Shown one piece after another: positions 14,698 to 24,105 of a stretch of 64,000 nt of DNA. Position numbers and translations under genes: made by a program. The notes below the pieces were generated by a model that searched no databases, was not told where the DNA came from, and saw nothing but the letters and a program-made list of their open reading frames with translations. Origin of the DNA: Micromonospora aurantiaca ATCC 27029. Lineage in GTDB: Bacteria > Actinomycetota > Actinomycetes > Mycobacteriales > Micromonosporaceae. The DNA lies in NCBI RefSeq assembly GCF_000145235.1, contig NC_014391.1, positions 3,914,001-3,978,000 of the forward strand. The letters are read 5' to 3'. Positions within the stretch are counted from its first letter, which is position 1. The number at the start of each line of letters is the position of its first letter.

Positions 14698-15900
14698 GTG
14701 CCCACCGCAGCGCCGGAGCCCGCCGGCCGGCGACCGCCGGTCCGCGATCCGGAGGCGCCGCGCCGGGTCACGCTGCTCGAACTCTTCTTCGACCTGGTCT
14801 ACGTGGTCGCGCTCGCGTTGATCTCGCGCAACCTGATCAGCTCCGTGTCCTGGGAACGGGCCGCCGAGTCCCTGGTCATGCTGATGGCGATCTGGTGGAC
14901 CTGGGCGATCACCACGCTGGTCACGGACATCTACGACCCGCAGCGCACCGAGATCAAGCTGCTGATCGTGGCGGTGATGTTCGGCGCGCTGCTGATGACC
15001 ACCGCCATCCCGGAGGCGTTCGGCACCCGAGGGCTGGTGTTCGCCGGCACGTACGTGGCGATCCATCTCGGACGCGGCCTGTTCCTCATGCCCGCCGTAC
15101 GGCGGCACCCGCAGAGCAACCGCCGGGCCCTGCGCATCTTCGCCTGGTTCGCCGTGTCGGCGGTGCCCTGGCTGGTCGGCGCGCTGGCCGCGCACGGCAC
15201 CGCCCGGTTGTGGTTCTGGGCCGGCGCCCTGGCCATCGACTACCTGGGGTTCCGTCTGGCGTACCCGGTGCCGGGTCTGGGCGCGGTGCCGGAGTCCCAG
15301 CGCAACGTGACCGCCGAGCACCTGTCCGAGCGGTACCAGCAGTTCTTCATCATCGCGCTCGGCGACGCCGTGCTGGTCGCCGGCACCGTGTTCAGCCTGC
15401 ACCACTCCGAGGTGGAGAACCTGGCTGCGTTCGCCACCGCGTTCGCCACCACGCTGCTGCTCTGGCGCATCTACGTGCACAAGTCCGGTGAGCTGCTGCC
15501 GCACGCCATCGCCCGGGCGGCTCAGCCGAGCCGGTTCCTCAACACCGCGCCGTACACCCATCTGCTGATGGTGGCCGGGGTGGTGACCACCGCGGCGGGC
15601 TTCGACCTGGTCCTGCTGAAGCCGACCGGCCACACGCCGCCGGCCTGGCTGGCGGTGATCCTCGGCGGGCCGGCGCTGTTCCTGATCGGCCGGGGCGCCT
15701 TCGAGTACGAGGTGTTCAGCCGGGTGTCGGCGTCCCGGCCCGGCGGGATACTGGCACTGCTCACGATCGCCCCGGCCGGGTTGTTCCTCGCGCCGGTCTA
15801 CGCCTCCGCCGGGGCGATGCTGGTGCTGGCCGGGGTCGCTTGCGCCGACTACCGCCGCAGCCAGGGCCGCCCGCCGGAGGAGCCGATGCCACCGCACTGA
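14698..15900 (+). CDS. Low temperature requirement A (LtrA) family membrane protein
   Basis: A 400-residue multi-pass inner-membrane protein of the LtrA family. The family opening TLLELFFDLVYVVALALIS is at about residues 24-42. Roughly ten to eleven hydrophobic helices follow, with the conserved HLSERYQQFFIIALGDAVL segment near residue 205. LtrA was named for growth of Listeria at low temperature, but the molecular function of the family is not established. GTG 14698 follows GCAGGAG. No operon partners are evident. Confidence 0.9.
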   Translation: MPTAAPEPAGRRPPVRDPEAPRRVTLLELFFDLVYVVALALISRNLISSVSWERAAESLVMLMAIWWTWAITTLVTDIYDPQRTEIKLLIVAVMFGALLMTTAIPEAFGTRGLVFAGTYVAIHLGRGLFLMPAVRRHPQSNRRALRIFAWFAVSAVPWLVGALAAHGTARLWFWAGALAIDYLGFRLAYPVPGLGAVPESQRNVTAEHLSERYQQFFIIALGDAVLVAGTVFSLHHSEVENLAAFATAFATTLLLWRIYVHKSGELLPHAIARAAQPSRFLNTAPYTHLLMVAGVVTTAAGFDLVLLKPTGHTPPAWLAVILGGPALFLIGRGAFEYEVFSRVSASRPGGILALLTIAPAGLFLAPVYASAGAMLVLAGVACADYRRSQGRPPEEPMPPH

Positions 15901-16008
15901 GGTAATCGGAATCGGCCGTGCCGGTACCTGTGCGCCGTTTGGCGGATCACCCGCACGGGGTACAAGGCCTCCACCTCGAATCCACCACGACCCCAGTGGA
16001 GGCAACTG

Positions 16009-16215
16009 ATGCGCGGCACCTCGATAGTCGGCGTCCTGGTCGTCATCTGGCTCATCATCGGCGCCATCGCCGCCGGTCAGCGCGGCTACTACGGCAACGA
16101 CGAAACCAACTGTGCGGAGGCGGGCACGATCCTGGTCACGATCGTGGCCGGCCCGCTGAACTACATCGGCGCCAACCCGAAGGTGGACTGCAAGCTCCCC
16201 GAGCCGTCGAAGTAG
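16009..16215 (+). CDS. Small single-pass membrane protein, hypothetical (68 aa)
   Basis: ATG 16009 follows GGAGG. The protein starts MRGTSIVGVLVVIWLIIGAI, giving one N-terminal membrane helix, followed by a short polar tail with two Cys residues (NCAEAGT…VDCKLPE). A second weakly hydrophobic stretch (TILVTIVAGPLNYIGANP) may be a second helix or re-entrant segment. This type of small protein is common in actinomycete genomes; no function is known to me. A strong terminator follows directly. Confidence 0.75.
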   Translation: MRGTSIVGVLVVIWLIIGAIAAGQRGYYGNDETNCAEAGTILVTIVAGPLNYIGANPKVDCKLPEPSK

Positions 16216-16241
16216 GCGGCCACCCCCGTAACTCCCCTTCC

Positions 16242-16270
16242 GGCCCGCGCCCGCCCGGCGAGCGCGGGCC
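16242..16270 (+). terminator. Terminator after the 68-aa membrane protein gene
   Basis: GGCCCGCGC and GCGCGGGCC form a perfect 9-bp stem with an 11-nt loop, followed by GTTCCGT, 27 bp past the stop codon. Confidence 0.75.
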
Positions 16271-16397
16271 GTTCCGTGCCCGCGGCGCGGACCGTCACCA
16301 CGCCTGGGGCGTCCTAGGAGGCTGGGTTTCGCCTGGTTTGCCGCCGGAACCGGTGGGAACGGCAGCGGTTCGCCGACGACGGAACGGAGAACCGGGC

Positions 16398-17357
16398 ATG
16401 CGGATCGGCTACAAGCTCGCCTCGGAGGCGTTCGGGCCCCAGGAACTCATCCGGCAGGCGGTCCGGGCCGAGGAGGCCGGTTTCGACTTCGTCGAGATGA
16501 GCGACCACTACCACCCCTGGCTGGAGGTGCAGGGGCACTCCTGCTTCACCTGGAGCGCGCTCGGCGCGATCGCCGCCCGCACCACCCGCATCGGCCTCGC
16601 CACCGGCGTCACCTGCCCGTCGGTCCGCTACCACCCGGCGATCGTCGCGCAGGCCGCCGCCACCATGGCGCTGATCTCCGACGGGCGGTTCACGCTCGGG
16701 GTGGGCGCCGGCGAGCGGCTCAACGAACACGTCGTCGGGCAGGGCTTCCCCAGTGTCCGGGGGCGGCACGAGCGGCTGCGCGAGGCGCTGGAGATCATCC
16801 GGCTGCTCTGGCAGGGCGGCTACCGCTCGTACGGCGGCCGGCACCTCCAACTGGAGGACGCCCGGATCTGGGACCTGCCCGAGCAGCCGCCGGTGATCGC
16901 CGTGGCCGCGAGTGGCCGGGAGTCGGCCGGTCTCGCGGCCGAGCTGGGCACCGGCCTGTTCGCCACCGAGCCGAAGTCGTCGATCGTCGACCAGTACCGC
17001 AACGCCGGCGGCCAGGGCCCGCGCTACGCCGAGGTGCCGATGGCCTGGGCCACCGACGAGGAGTCGGCGGTCCGTGCGGCCCGGGAGACCAGCCGCTGGG
17101 CGATCACCGGCTGGAAGGTGATGAGCGAGCTGCCCAACCCGGTGAACTTCGACGCCGCCACCGCCTGGGTCGAGGACCACCACATCCGGCAGCAGTTCTC
17201 CGTCGGCCCGGACGCCGCTCCGCACGTGGAGAAGGCGCGCACGTACGTCGAGGCCGGCTTCGACCACATCGTGCTCCAGAACGCCGGGCCGGACCCGGAC
17301 GGCTTCCTGGACTTCTGCGCCCGCGACCTGCTCGCCCGCGTCCGCGCGCTCGGCTAG
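16398..17357 (+). CDS. F420-type LLM class oxidoreductase (TIGR03557-like)
   Basis: A 319-residue luciferase-like TIM-barrel oxidoreductase. It opens MRIGYKLASEAFGPQELIRQAV and contains FDFVEMSDHYHPW, LATGVTCPSVRYHPAIVAQAAATMALISDGRF and LGVGAGERLNEHVVGQ, features of the F420-dependent glucose-6-phosphate-dehydrogenase-like subfamily. These enzymes are cytosolic and use cofactor F420 in many actinomycetes; the substrate is not predictable. ATG 16398 follows ACGGAGAA. It is monocistronic and convergent with the APC transporter gene, with 39 bp between the stops. Confidence 0.88.
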   Translation: MRIGYKLASEAFGPQELIRQAVRAEEAGFDFVEMSDHYHPWLEVQGHSCFTWSALGAIAARTTRIGLATGVTCPSVRYHPAIVAQAAATMALISDGRFTLGVGAGERLNEHVVGQGFPSVRGRHERLREALEIIRLLWQGGYRSYGGRHLQLEDARIWDLPEQPPVIAVAASGRESAGLAAELGTGLFATEPKSSIVDQYRNAGGQGPRYAEVPMAWATDEESAVRAARETSRWAITGWKVMSELPNPVNFDAATAWVEDHHIRQQFSVGPDAAPHVEKARTYVEAGFDHIVLQNAGPDPDGFLDFCARDLLARVRALG

Positions 17358-17396
17358 CGCTCCGCGCTCCCCCCGCGCTCGGCCGGCCCGCGCACC

Positions 17397-19493
17397 TCAG
17401 CCGCCGACGTGGATGCCGGGGCGGCGGGTCGGGTCCGGCTCGGACTTGCGGATGATCTCCCGCACCACCGGCGGGGTGTCGCCCCGGCCGAGGATGAGGT
17501 AGCGCAGCAGGTGCGCGATCGGGTTCCCCTCCGACCACTCGAAGTGGCAGTGCGGGCGCACCCCCGTCGCGTCCCGCAACGCCAGCAGGATCGCGGCTAT
17601 CGCGTTCGGCGCGGCCGGGCTGCTGGTACGCAGGATCCGGTAGCCGCCGGACTCCACCCCGTGCACCCGCAGCACCTGGCTGAACTGGGACGGGTCGCTC
17701 ACGTCGATCTCCAGGAACAGCACGTCGGCGGCGCCCGGCACCGGGTTCATCGACCGTTGCGCCCGTTCCTTGACCCGGTACTCCTTCACCGACCCGCTCT
17801 GCCGCTTGTTGGCGATCAGGTGCAGCCGCCCGTCCCGGGCCACCGACTCGTCGACGAAGCGACGGGCCGGCTCGTCGAACTCGATCCGCTCGGCGCGCAG
17901 CTCGGTGGTCCGGGTGACCCGGGAGATCAGCGACACCGCGACGATCCCGGCGATGAAGAACCCGGAGATGGTGATGCCGTCGGGCTTGGCCACCACGTTC
18001 TCCACCAGCGCGTACAGCAGCACGGCGGTGAGCAGCGCGAACCCGGCCGCGGCGGCACGGCTGCGGGCGCGCAGCGCCGCGATGGTCACCGCTATCGCGC
18101 CGGAGACCATCATCGCGAGGATGCCCGTGGCGTACGCGCCGGCCTGGGCGTTCACGTCGGCGGAGAAGGCGATCGTGATGGCGATGCTGATCGCGGTGTA
18201 GACCAGCACCACCGGGCGCACCGCCCTCCCCCACTCCGGCGCCATGCCGTACGACGGCAGGTAGCGCGGCACGATGTTGATCAGACCGGCCATCGCCGAC
18301 GCGCCGGCGAACCAGAGGATGAGCACGCTGCTGATGTCGTAGACGGTGCCGAACGCCTCGCCGAGGTGCTCGTGCGCGAGGAACGCCAGCGCCCGGCCGT
18401 TGGCCGGCCCGCCGGGGTCGAACGCCTCGGGCGGGATCAGCACGGTGGTCACGAACGTGGTGGCGATCAGGTAGACCGACATGATCAGCGCGGCGGCGGT
18501 GAGCAGCCGGCGGGTGTTGCGGATCCGGGCGTCCAGCCGCCGTTGCGCGTCCTCGCCCTCGCCGCGCACCAGCGGCATCATGCTCACCCCGGTCTCGAAC
18601 CCGGACAGGCCGAGCACCAGCAGCGGGAACGCCAGCACGCTCGTGGCCACGACGTCGCCGGGCCCGCCGGTGTCGGCCAGCCGGCCGGTCCAGTCGCCGA
18701 GCAGGCCCGGGTCGGCGACGACCTCGGCCACCCCGGCGACCACCACCACCGCGTTCAACGCCAGGAACGCCGCCACCAGCGGGATGGCGACCTGCACGGC
18801 CTCGCTGAACCCGAGCAGGAACACGCCGCCGAGCACGAGCAGCAGCGCCACGGTGACCAGCACCGCCGCGGTGCCACCGTGCGGGAACGACGCGGGCAGC
18901 ACCGGGTTCTCCAGCAGGTGCACGCTGGCGTCGGCGGCGGAGAGCGTGATCGTGATGATCCACGAGGTGGCGACGAAGCCGAGCAGCACCAGCACGAAGA
19001 CCTTGCCGCGCCAGAACGGCAGCAGCCGCTCCAGCATCGCCACCGAGCCCTGCCCGTGCGGGCTCTCCCGGGCCACCCGGCGGTACATCGGCAGCATCCC
19101 GAACAGGGTGAGCGCCACGATCAGCAGCGTGGCCAGCGGGCTGAGCGCGCCGGCCGCCACGGCGGCGATGCCGGGCAGGTATGACAGCGTGGAGAAGTAG
19201 TCGACGCCGGTCAGGCACATCACCTGCCACCACGGGTGGGACCGGGTCTGGTGCTCGCGGACCTCCGGGCCGACCGGCTCGACCCGGTGCGCGAACAACC
19301 ACCGGTGCAGCCGGCCCGCCGGCGGCGCCGGCCGCGTCGGGGCCGCCACCCGTTCGGGCAGCTCCGGCACGGTACGGCCGGACCGCTCGGCGTGGTCGCC
19401 GTGCCGCCCGGCCCGGGCCGCCGCGGCCGCGTGCGCCTCCCGGCGCCGCTCCCGCGTACGCCTGGGCTGCTCCGCGTCCCCCGCCTGCCCCAT
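17397..19493 (-). CDS. APC-superfamily permease, amino acid/cation type
   Basis: A 698-residue transporter with a long charged N-terminal extension (~90 residues, Arg/Ala-rich) and about 12 transmembrane helices beginning with WWQVMCLTGVDYFSTLSYLPG, an APC-family signature. A ~170-residue cytoplasmic C-terminal domain starts near residue 530 (ELRAERIEFDEPARRFVDE). Length and layout match large actinobacterial APC proteins of undefined substrate. ATG 19493 is the only sensible full-length start. No neighbouring gene hints at the substrate. Confidence 0.88.
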   Translation of the reverse strand: MGQAGDAEQPRRTRERRREAHAAAAARAGRHGDHAERSGRTVPELPERVAAPTRPAPPAGRLHRWLFAHRVEPVGPEVREHQTRSHPWWQVMCLTGVDYFSTLSYLPGIAAVAAGALSPLATLLIVALTLFGMLPMYRRVARESPHGQGSVAMLERLLPFWRGKVFVLVLLGFVATSWIITITLSAADASVHLLENPVLPASFPHGGTAAVLVTVALLLVLGGVFLLGFSEAVQVAIPLVAAFLALNAVVVVAGVAEVVADPGLLGDWTGRLADTGGPGDVVATSVLAFPLLVLGLSGFETGVSMMPLVRGEGEDAQRRLDARIRNTRRLLTAAALIMSVYLIATTFVTTVLIPPEAFDPGGPANGRALAFLAHEHLGEAFGTVYDISSVLILWFAGASAMAGLINIVPRYLPSYGMAPEWGRAVRPVVLVYTAISIAITIAFSADVNAQAGAYATGILAMMVSGAIAVTIAALRARSRAAAAGFALLTAVLLYALVENVVAKPDGITISGFFIAGIVAVSLISRVTRTTELRAERIEFDEPARRFVDESVARDGRLHLIANKRQSGSVKEYRVKERAQRSMNPVPGAADVLFLEIDVSDPSQFSQVLRVHGVESGGYRILRTSSPAAPNAIAAILLALRDATGVRPHCHFEWSEGNPIAHLLRYLILGRGDTPPVVREIIRKSEPDPTRRPGIHVGG

Positions 19494-19556
19494 CTGCTCC
19501 CCTTCGTCCCTATGAAGACGGTAGGGGTTGTCCCGGCCGCGACCCGGCCGAACCGG

Positions 19557-20021
19557 TCAAAGATCCGGTCCGCGGGCCACCGCGTCGCGCACCGCCGCCG
19601 GGTCGGCCACTGTCACGGTGACCGCCGGGTGCCGCAGCCACGGGCCGGGGGCCAGCCCCGGCACCGGCTCGGCGAAGCGCAGGCAGACGCCCCCGGCCAC
19701 GCTCGCGCCAAAGGTCACCCCGCCGTCGGCCGCCGACAGGTGCGGGCCGATCGCCCGCCACCAGCGGTACGGCCCGCTCAGCTCGGCGCCGGTCACGTTG
19801 CCCGGCGTGGTGCGCAGCAGCCACGGCCCGAACCGGACCACGAGCGCGTCCGGACCCCAGTCGAGCCAGGCTGTGGCAGGCCGTACCCCGAGCAACGCCA
19901 GCGGCAGCCGGAACGCCGGGTCGAAGCGGAACGGGAAGCGGCGGACCGGGCCCGGCGGGAGCGCCCCGGGGCCGGCCGGTTCGTCTCGCGGCACGGCGAC
20001 GACGTACCCGGTGCGGCGCAC
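19557..20021 (-). CDS. Conserved hypothetical actinobacterial protein (154 aa)
   Basis: A soluble 154-residue protein with Pro/Gly/Trp-rich beta-type sequence (RFPFRFDPAFRLPLALLGV, DALVVRFGPWLLRTTPGNV, WWRAIGPHLS). I recognise this pattern as a conserved hypothetical in actinomycetes but know no function; it may bind a lipid or be a small beta barrel. GTG 20021 is the start used; no signal peptide or membrane helix is present. It lies between the APC gene and a DUF5995 gene on the same strand, with a 63-bp gap to the APC gene. Confidence 0.7.
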   Translation of the reverse strand: MRRTGYVVAVPRDEPAGPGALPPGPVRRFPFRFDPAFRLPLALLGVRPATAWLDWGPDALVVRFGPWLLRTTPGNVTGAELSGPYRWWRAIGPHLSAADGGVTFGASVAGGVCLRFAEPVPGLAPGPWLRHPAVTVTVADPAAVRDAVARGPDL

Positions 20022-20090
20022 TCGACACCCGCGGGCGGCGTTCCCGCGTCCCGCGCCCGGACGGCGGGACGCGGGAACCCCCCGTCCCGG

Positions 20091-20861
20091 CTACTGCAGG
20101 AACGCCCCGAGGGGTGACAGCAGCAGCCGGCCGAGCAGCGCGGCGTTGTCGTCCAGCCGCGTCCGCTCACACTCGCGGGCGTCCGGGTCGTGCCGGCAGC
20201 GCCAGATCTTCTGCGCGTTGCGCCAGGCCACGTTCCGGGTGTACTCCACCAGTTCGCCCTGGTACCAGTCGTCGATGTCGCCGTTGACCATGTCGATCAT
20301 GAGTTGCCAGTTGTCCAGGTAGCCGCGGCGCAGCTCCGGGATCCGCTCGGCGAAGATCTTGTTGATCTCCAGGTAGTCGCGGTGCTGGTCGCTGCCGTCG
20401 ATCGGCTCGGACTCCAGGCTGTCGAACGTGGTCACCAGCGCGAACGGCAGGTCGTAGTTGATGTGCGCGTTGACGCCCGCGGCGGCCGACGGCAGCGGCC
20501 GGGCGTCCGGGCCGCGCATCCGCTTGAACAGGCACGACCACGCCTTCGGGGTGCTCGGGCTGGAGTCGGTCCAGAACCGCAGCGCCTCGAAGTAGCGGGC
20601 CGCGAACTCCACGTCCAGCCGGGCCAGGAACGCCGGGTCGCAGAACCGGTCGTCGTACAGGCCGTCGAGCACGGTGCTGGTGATGACCAGGTAGAGCTTG
20701 TTGAAGTCGGCGAGCGGGCAGCTCTCCTCCAGCGGCGGCAGCCGGACCAGCAGATCCTGAAGCTTGGTCAGATGGTCCACGACCGCCGGTACGTCGGCGG
20801 GGTGGTCGGCCAGCAGCCCGACGATGTCCTGGTGCACAGGACCCCAGACCGGTTCGGTCAT
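20091..20861 (-). CDS. DUF5995 family protein
   Basis: A 256-residue helical protein of the actinobacterial DUF5995 family. Recognisable stretches include DFNKLYLVITSTVLDGLYDDRFCDPAFLARLDVEFA, GVNAHINYDLPFALVTT and DDNAALLGRLLLSPLGAFL. The family has no known activity; conserved Asp/His residues such as the NAHINYDLP motif could coordinate a metal. ATG 20861 follows a GGAGAG site. It precedes, and is not coupled to, the small hypothetical gene downstream. Confidence 0.85.
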   Translation of the reverse strand: MTEPVWGPVHQDIVGLLADHPADVPAVVDHLTKLQDLLVRLPPLEESCPLADFNKLYLVITSTVLDGLYDDRFCDPAFLARLDVEFAARYFEALRFWTDSSPSTPKAWSCLFKRMRGPDARPLPSAAAGVNAHINYDLPFALVTTFDSLESEPIDGSDQHRDYLEINKIFAERIPELRRGYLDNWQLMIDMVNGDIDDWYQGELVEYTRNVAWRNAQKIWRCRHDPDARECERTRLDDNAALLGRLLLSPLGAFLQ

Positions 20862-20976
20862 CTCTCCTCCACAACGGCCGGCGCCCCCACGACGCCACCA
20901 CCCCTGTTCCGCGGGACAGCCTGCCAGCCGCCGTCCACACCGCGGATCCGTCGAACGACGTATTGCCGGCGTACGC

Positions 20977-23916
20977 CTACTCCGCGCCGTTGCGCAGGAA
21001 GATGGCGCTGGCCTGCACGCGCGTGCGGACCTGGAGCTTGTCGAAGATGTGCGAGACGTGGACGCCGATGGTCCGCTCGCTGATGAACAGCCGCTGGCCG
21101 ATCTCCCGGTTGGTCAGCCCCTCCGCGACCGCGGCGAGCACCTCCCGCTCCCGCGCGGTGAGCGTCGCCAGCTCGTCCACCGCCGGCCCGGCGGGCGCCG
21201 CCGCCCGCTGCCGGGGCACCGGCGCGGGATCCGGCGCGGCGTCCAGGGTCACCCGGGCCCGCGAGGCGATGGTACGGATCTCCGCGGTCAGCGGCACCGC
21301 GCCGAGCGACTGGGCCATCGCGTACGCCCGGTGCAGCAGCTTGCCCGCGGTGGCCACCCGGCTGCGGCGGGCCAGCAGCGCCTCGGCCTGCCGCAACCGG
21401 GAGTACGCGGCCGGGTAGGGGTGGTTGCGCCGGTCCCACTCGAGCGCGGAGCGCTCCCACAGCGCGGGGTCGCCCCGGCCGTCGTCGAGCCGGCTCAGCT
21501 CGGCGTCGCAGAGCGCGAGGAACCCCTCCGCGACGTAGCGCACCGGTGCGCCCGCCTTGGCACTCTTGCCGGTCACCCGGTCGACCACCTCGCGCAGCCG
21601 GCGTACCGCGTTCGGGTCCACCTCGATCGTGCGGCTGGCCGCCGCCTCGGCCTCCGCGCGCAGTCCGTGCCAGGCCAGCGTGGCCAGCACGATCACGTCG
21701 TCGGAACGGCTCTCGGTCAGGCCCCGCTGCACCGCCTGCCGGGCCAGGTCGTGCCGGCCCTGCCACATGGCCAGGCCGGCCCGCAGGATGAGCATCGGCA
21801 GCACGTGCCGGGCGCCGCCGCCGGCCAGCACCGTCGCGACCGCCTCCAGATCGCGGTCGGACGCCTCGACGTCGCCGTACCCGACGGAGAGCCGGCACCG
21901 GGCCAGCAGCAGCTCGACCGCGTCGGCCCCGGACGGGCGGTGCCGCAGCGCGGCGGCGACGACCTTCTCCGCCTCGGCCCACTGCCCCACCCGGAACAGC
22001 CCGTTCGTCGCCACCGCCAGCAGCCGGGTCTCCCAGGTGCGGCCGAGCCCCAGCTCGGCGACCCGGTCGGCGCCCCGGCGGGCCACCACCACACCCTCCT
22101 CGAGGATGTTCAGCGGCCCGGTGAGCAGCTCGGCCAGGTGCAGGTACGCGCACGCCACGTCCTCCGGCCGGCCGGACCGCTCGGCGGTGTCCAGCGCCTG
22201 GCGCATCACCGCCAGCCCGGCGGCCGGATCCTCCAGGAACGCCTCGCTGAAGCCGAGCGCGGCGCTGGCCATCACCACCTCGGAGGTGGTGCCGGGAACG
22301 TCGGCGGCGAGCGCGAGGGCCTCCCGGGCCTGGTCGCCGGCCTCGGCGTAGCGGCCCAGGTGCAGCAGCAGCTCGGCCAGCCGGGCGGCGGCGGTGCACC
22401 GCTCCCGCGGCGTGCAGTCGGGCGAGTCCAGCACCCGCCGGTACTCCTGCTCGGCGGGGGCCGACCGGCCGGCCGCGGCCAGGTAGCGGGCCCGGCGGAT
22501 GCGCAGCGCGCAGACCGGCGGGCCGGACGGGTCGTCGGCCAGCTCCTCCAGCAGCGTCAGGGCGCGGGCGTGCTCCCCGCTGTGGTGCGCGGCCTCGGCG
22601 GCGTGGCTGAGCAGCTCGGCCCGATCCACCTCGACCGGCTCGGGCCGCGCCCCGTCGGGCAGCACGGCGGCCGGCTCGGTGGCCAGGGTCAGCGCGGCGG
22701 ACCAGTGGCGGTGCGCCTCGGCGTACCCGTGCAGCCGTTCCGCCTCCCGGGCGGCGGCCATCGCGGCGGGCAGTGCCCGGGCCGGCTCGCCCGCGTGCCG
22801 CCAGTGATGGGCCAGCCGTGCCTGGTGCAGCTCGGCCGGTACGGCGGTGAGCGCCTCGGCGTAGCGGCGGTGCAGTGCGGCCCGCTCGGCGGGCAACAGC
22901 TCGTGGGCCAGGACCTCGGCGACCAGCCGGTGCCGCAGCCGGTAACCGTCGTCGGCGCCGACCAGCAGGCGGTGCGCGACCGCCTCGCGGACCGCGTCGA
23001 GCAGCTCCTCCTCGGGCAGCCGCACCACCTGGGCCAGCAGCCAGTGCTCGACCGGCTCGACGCCGACCGCCACCGCGTGCACCACCGCGTGCGCCGGCTG
23101 GGGCAGCGCGTCGACCCGGTCGAGGAACACCTCGCGCAGCGTGTCGGAGAGGCCGTCGCGGCCGTCGCGCCGGTCGCGGGCCAGTTCCTCCACCACGAAC
23201 GGGTTGCCGCCGCTGCGCTGCCAGAGCTGGTCGGCGGCCTCCGGCGGCAGCGGCGCGCCGACCACGGCGGCGGCCAGTTCGTCGGTGGCGGACCGGTCCA
23301 GCGGCAGCAGGTCGATCACCCGCACCGAGCGTAGCCGGCGCAGCTCGGTGAGCACCCGGCGCAGCGGGTGCGCGCCGCGCAGCGACTCGGCCCGGATCGC
23401 GGCCAGCACGGAGAGCTGGAGGTCGCCGAGGCCGGCCAGCAGATAGAGCAGGAGCTGCCGGGTGCTGCGGTCGACCCACTGTAGATCGTCGAGGACGAGC
23501 ACCAGCGGCCGTCCACCGGCCACCACGTGCAGGCCCTGGGCGACGCGTTCCAGCAGCGCGCCGGCGCCGTCCGGGCCGGGGGTCTCCTCGTCGAAGACCT
23601 GCAACACCCCGCGGATCGCCGACGTGGTGCGCGCCTGCGCCTGCTCGGCGTCGAGCCGGCGCAGCGCCTGCCGTACCGGGTGCAGCGGCGAGGCGTCTCC
23701 GATGTCGAGGCAGGTGCCGGTGAGCACCAGGGCGCCGGTCTGCCGCAGTTGCTCTCCGACCTCGGTCAGCAGGCGGGTCTTGCCCACCCCGCTCTCTCCG
23801 GTGAGGAACACCGCGCCGGTCTGCCCGGGCCGTAGGTCGTCGAAGAGCGCCGACCGCAGCGTCGCCATGGTCCCGGTACGGCCGACGAGCGGTGCCGTGT
23901 CCACGTCGCTGGCCAT
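20977..23916 (-). CDS. Large ATP-binding LuxR-family regulator (LAL)
   Basis: A 979-residue LAL regulator. The AAA-type N-terminal module has Walker A GESGVGKTRLL (about residue 50) and Walker B LVLVLDDLQWVD near residue 130. A long TPR-like helical region follows. The C-terminal LuxR helix-turn-helix (LTAREREVLAAVAEGLTNREIGQRLFISERTIGVHVSHIFDK, split here at LTNREIG) is complete, ending about 15 residues before the stop. ATG 23916 is used; an in-frame GTG at 23946 is possible and neither has a clear ribosome site. It is divergent from the cyclase/ATPase gene. Target genes are unknown. Confidence 0.9.
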   Translation of the reverse strand: MASDVDTAPLVGRTGTMATLRSALFDDLRPGQTGAVFLTGESGVGKTRLLTEVGEQLRQTGALVLTGTCLDIGDASPLHPVRQALRRLDAEQAQARTTSAIRGVLQVFDEETPGPDGAGALLERVAQGLHVVAGGRPLVLVLDDLQWVDRSTRQLLLYLLAGLGDLQLSVLAAIRAESLRGAHPLRRVLTELRRLRSVRVIDLLPLDRSATDELAAAVVGAPLPPEAADQLWQRSGGNPFVVEELARDRRDGRDGLSDTLREVFLDRVDALPQPAHAVVHAVAVGVEPVEHWLLAQVVRLPEEELLDAVREAVAHRLLVGADDGYRLRHRLVAEVLAHELLPAERAALHRRYAEALTAVPAELHQARLAHHWRHAGEPARALPAAMAAAREAERLHGYAEAHRHWSAALTLATEPAAVLPDGARPEPVEVDRAELLSHAAEAAHHSGEHARALTLLEELADDPSGPPVCALRIRRARYLAAAGRSAPAEQEYRRVLDSPDCTPRERCTAAARLAELLLHLGRYAEAGDQAREALALAADVPGTTSEVVMASAALGFSEAFLEDPAAGLAVMRQALDTAERSGRPEDVACAYLHLAELLTGPLNILEEGVVVARRGADRVAELGLGRTWETRLLAVATNGLFRVGQWAEAEKVVAAALRHRPSGADAVELLLARCRLSVGYGDVEASDRDLEAVATVLAGGGARHVLPMLILRAGLAMWQGRHDLARQAVQRGLTESRSDDVIVLATLAWHGLRAEAEAAASRTIEVDPNAVRRLREVVDRVTGKSAKAGAPVRYVAEGFLALCDAELSRLDDGRGDPALWERSALEWDRRNHPYPAAYSRLRQAEALLARRSRVATAGKLLHRAYAMAQSLGAVPLTAEIRTIASRARVTLDAAPDPAPVPRQRAAAPAGPAVDELATLTAREREVLAAVAEGLTNREIGQRLFISERTIGVHVSHIFDKLQVRTRVQASAIFLRNGAE

Positions 23917-24008
23917 GGGACGCAGCCTAGTCACAGGTCCCCGCACCGTTCTACGGCCTCGGGGCCGGACTCGTACCTCTCGCGTCGACTACACGACTAA
24001 TGGTTGCG

Positions 24009-24082
24009 GGTGCCCGACATACGTCGTCCTACAGATCCCCCGACAACCCGGTGGTGAAAGTCTGCTGAGGTCGTCGGGCACC
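24009..24082. promoter_or_regulatory. Inverted repeat between the LAL regulator and cyclase/ATPase genes
   Basis: GGTGCCCGAC (24009-24018) and GTCGGGCACC (24073-24082) are perfect 10-bp inverted copies 54 bp apart in the 189-bp divergent intergenic region. They could be paired operator half-sites for a regulator controlling both genes, or a long-range hairpin. No consensus promoter was recognised here. Confidence 0.35.
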
Positions 24083-24105
24083 ACGATCGGGAAAGGGTGG
24101 GTGCG

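Noticed and set aside
13201..16005. Long minus-strand open frame opposite the HhH protein and LtrA genes
   Set aside because: It is a GC-bias shadow: His/Arg/Gly-rich with no domain, antisense to clearly conserved proteins.
24097..24105. GTG 24097 as the cyclase/ATPase start
   Set aside because: GAAAGGG spacing fits ATG 24106; GTG 24097 overlaps the ribosome site itself.
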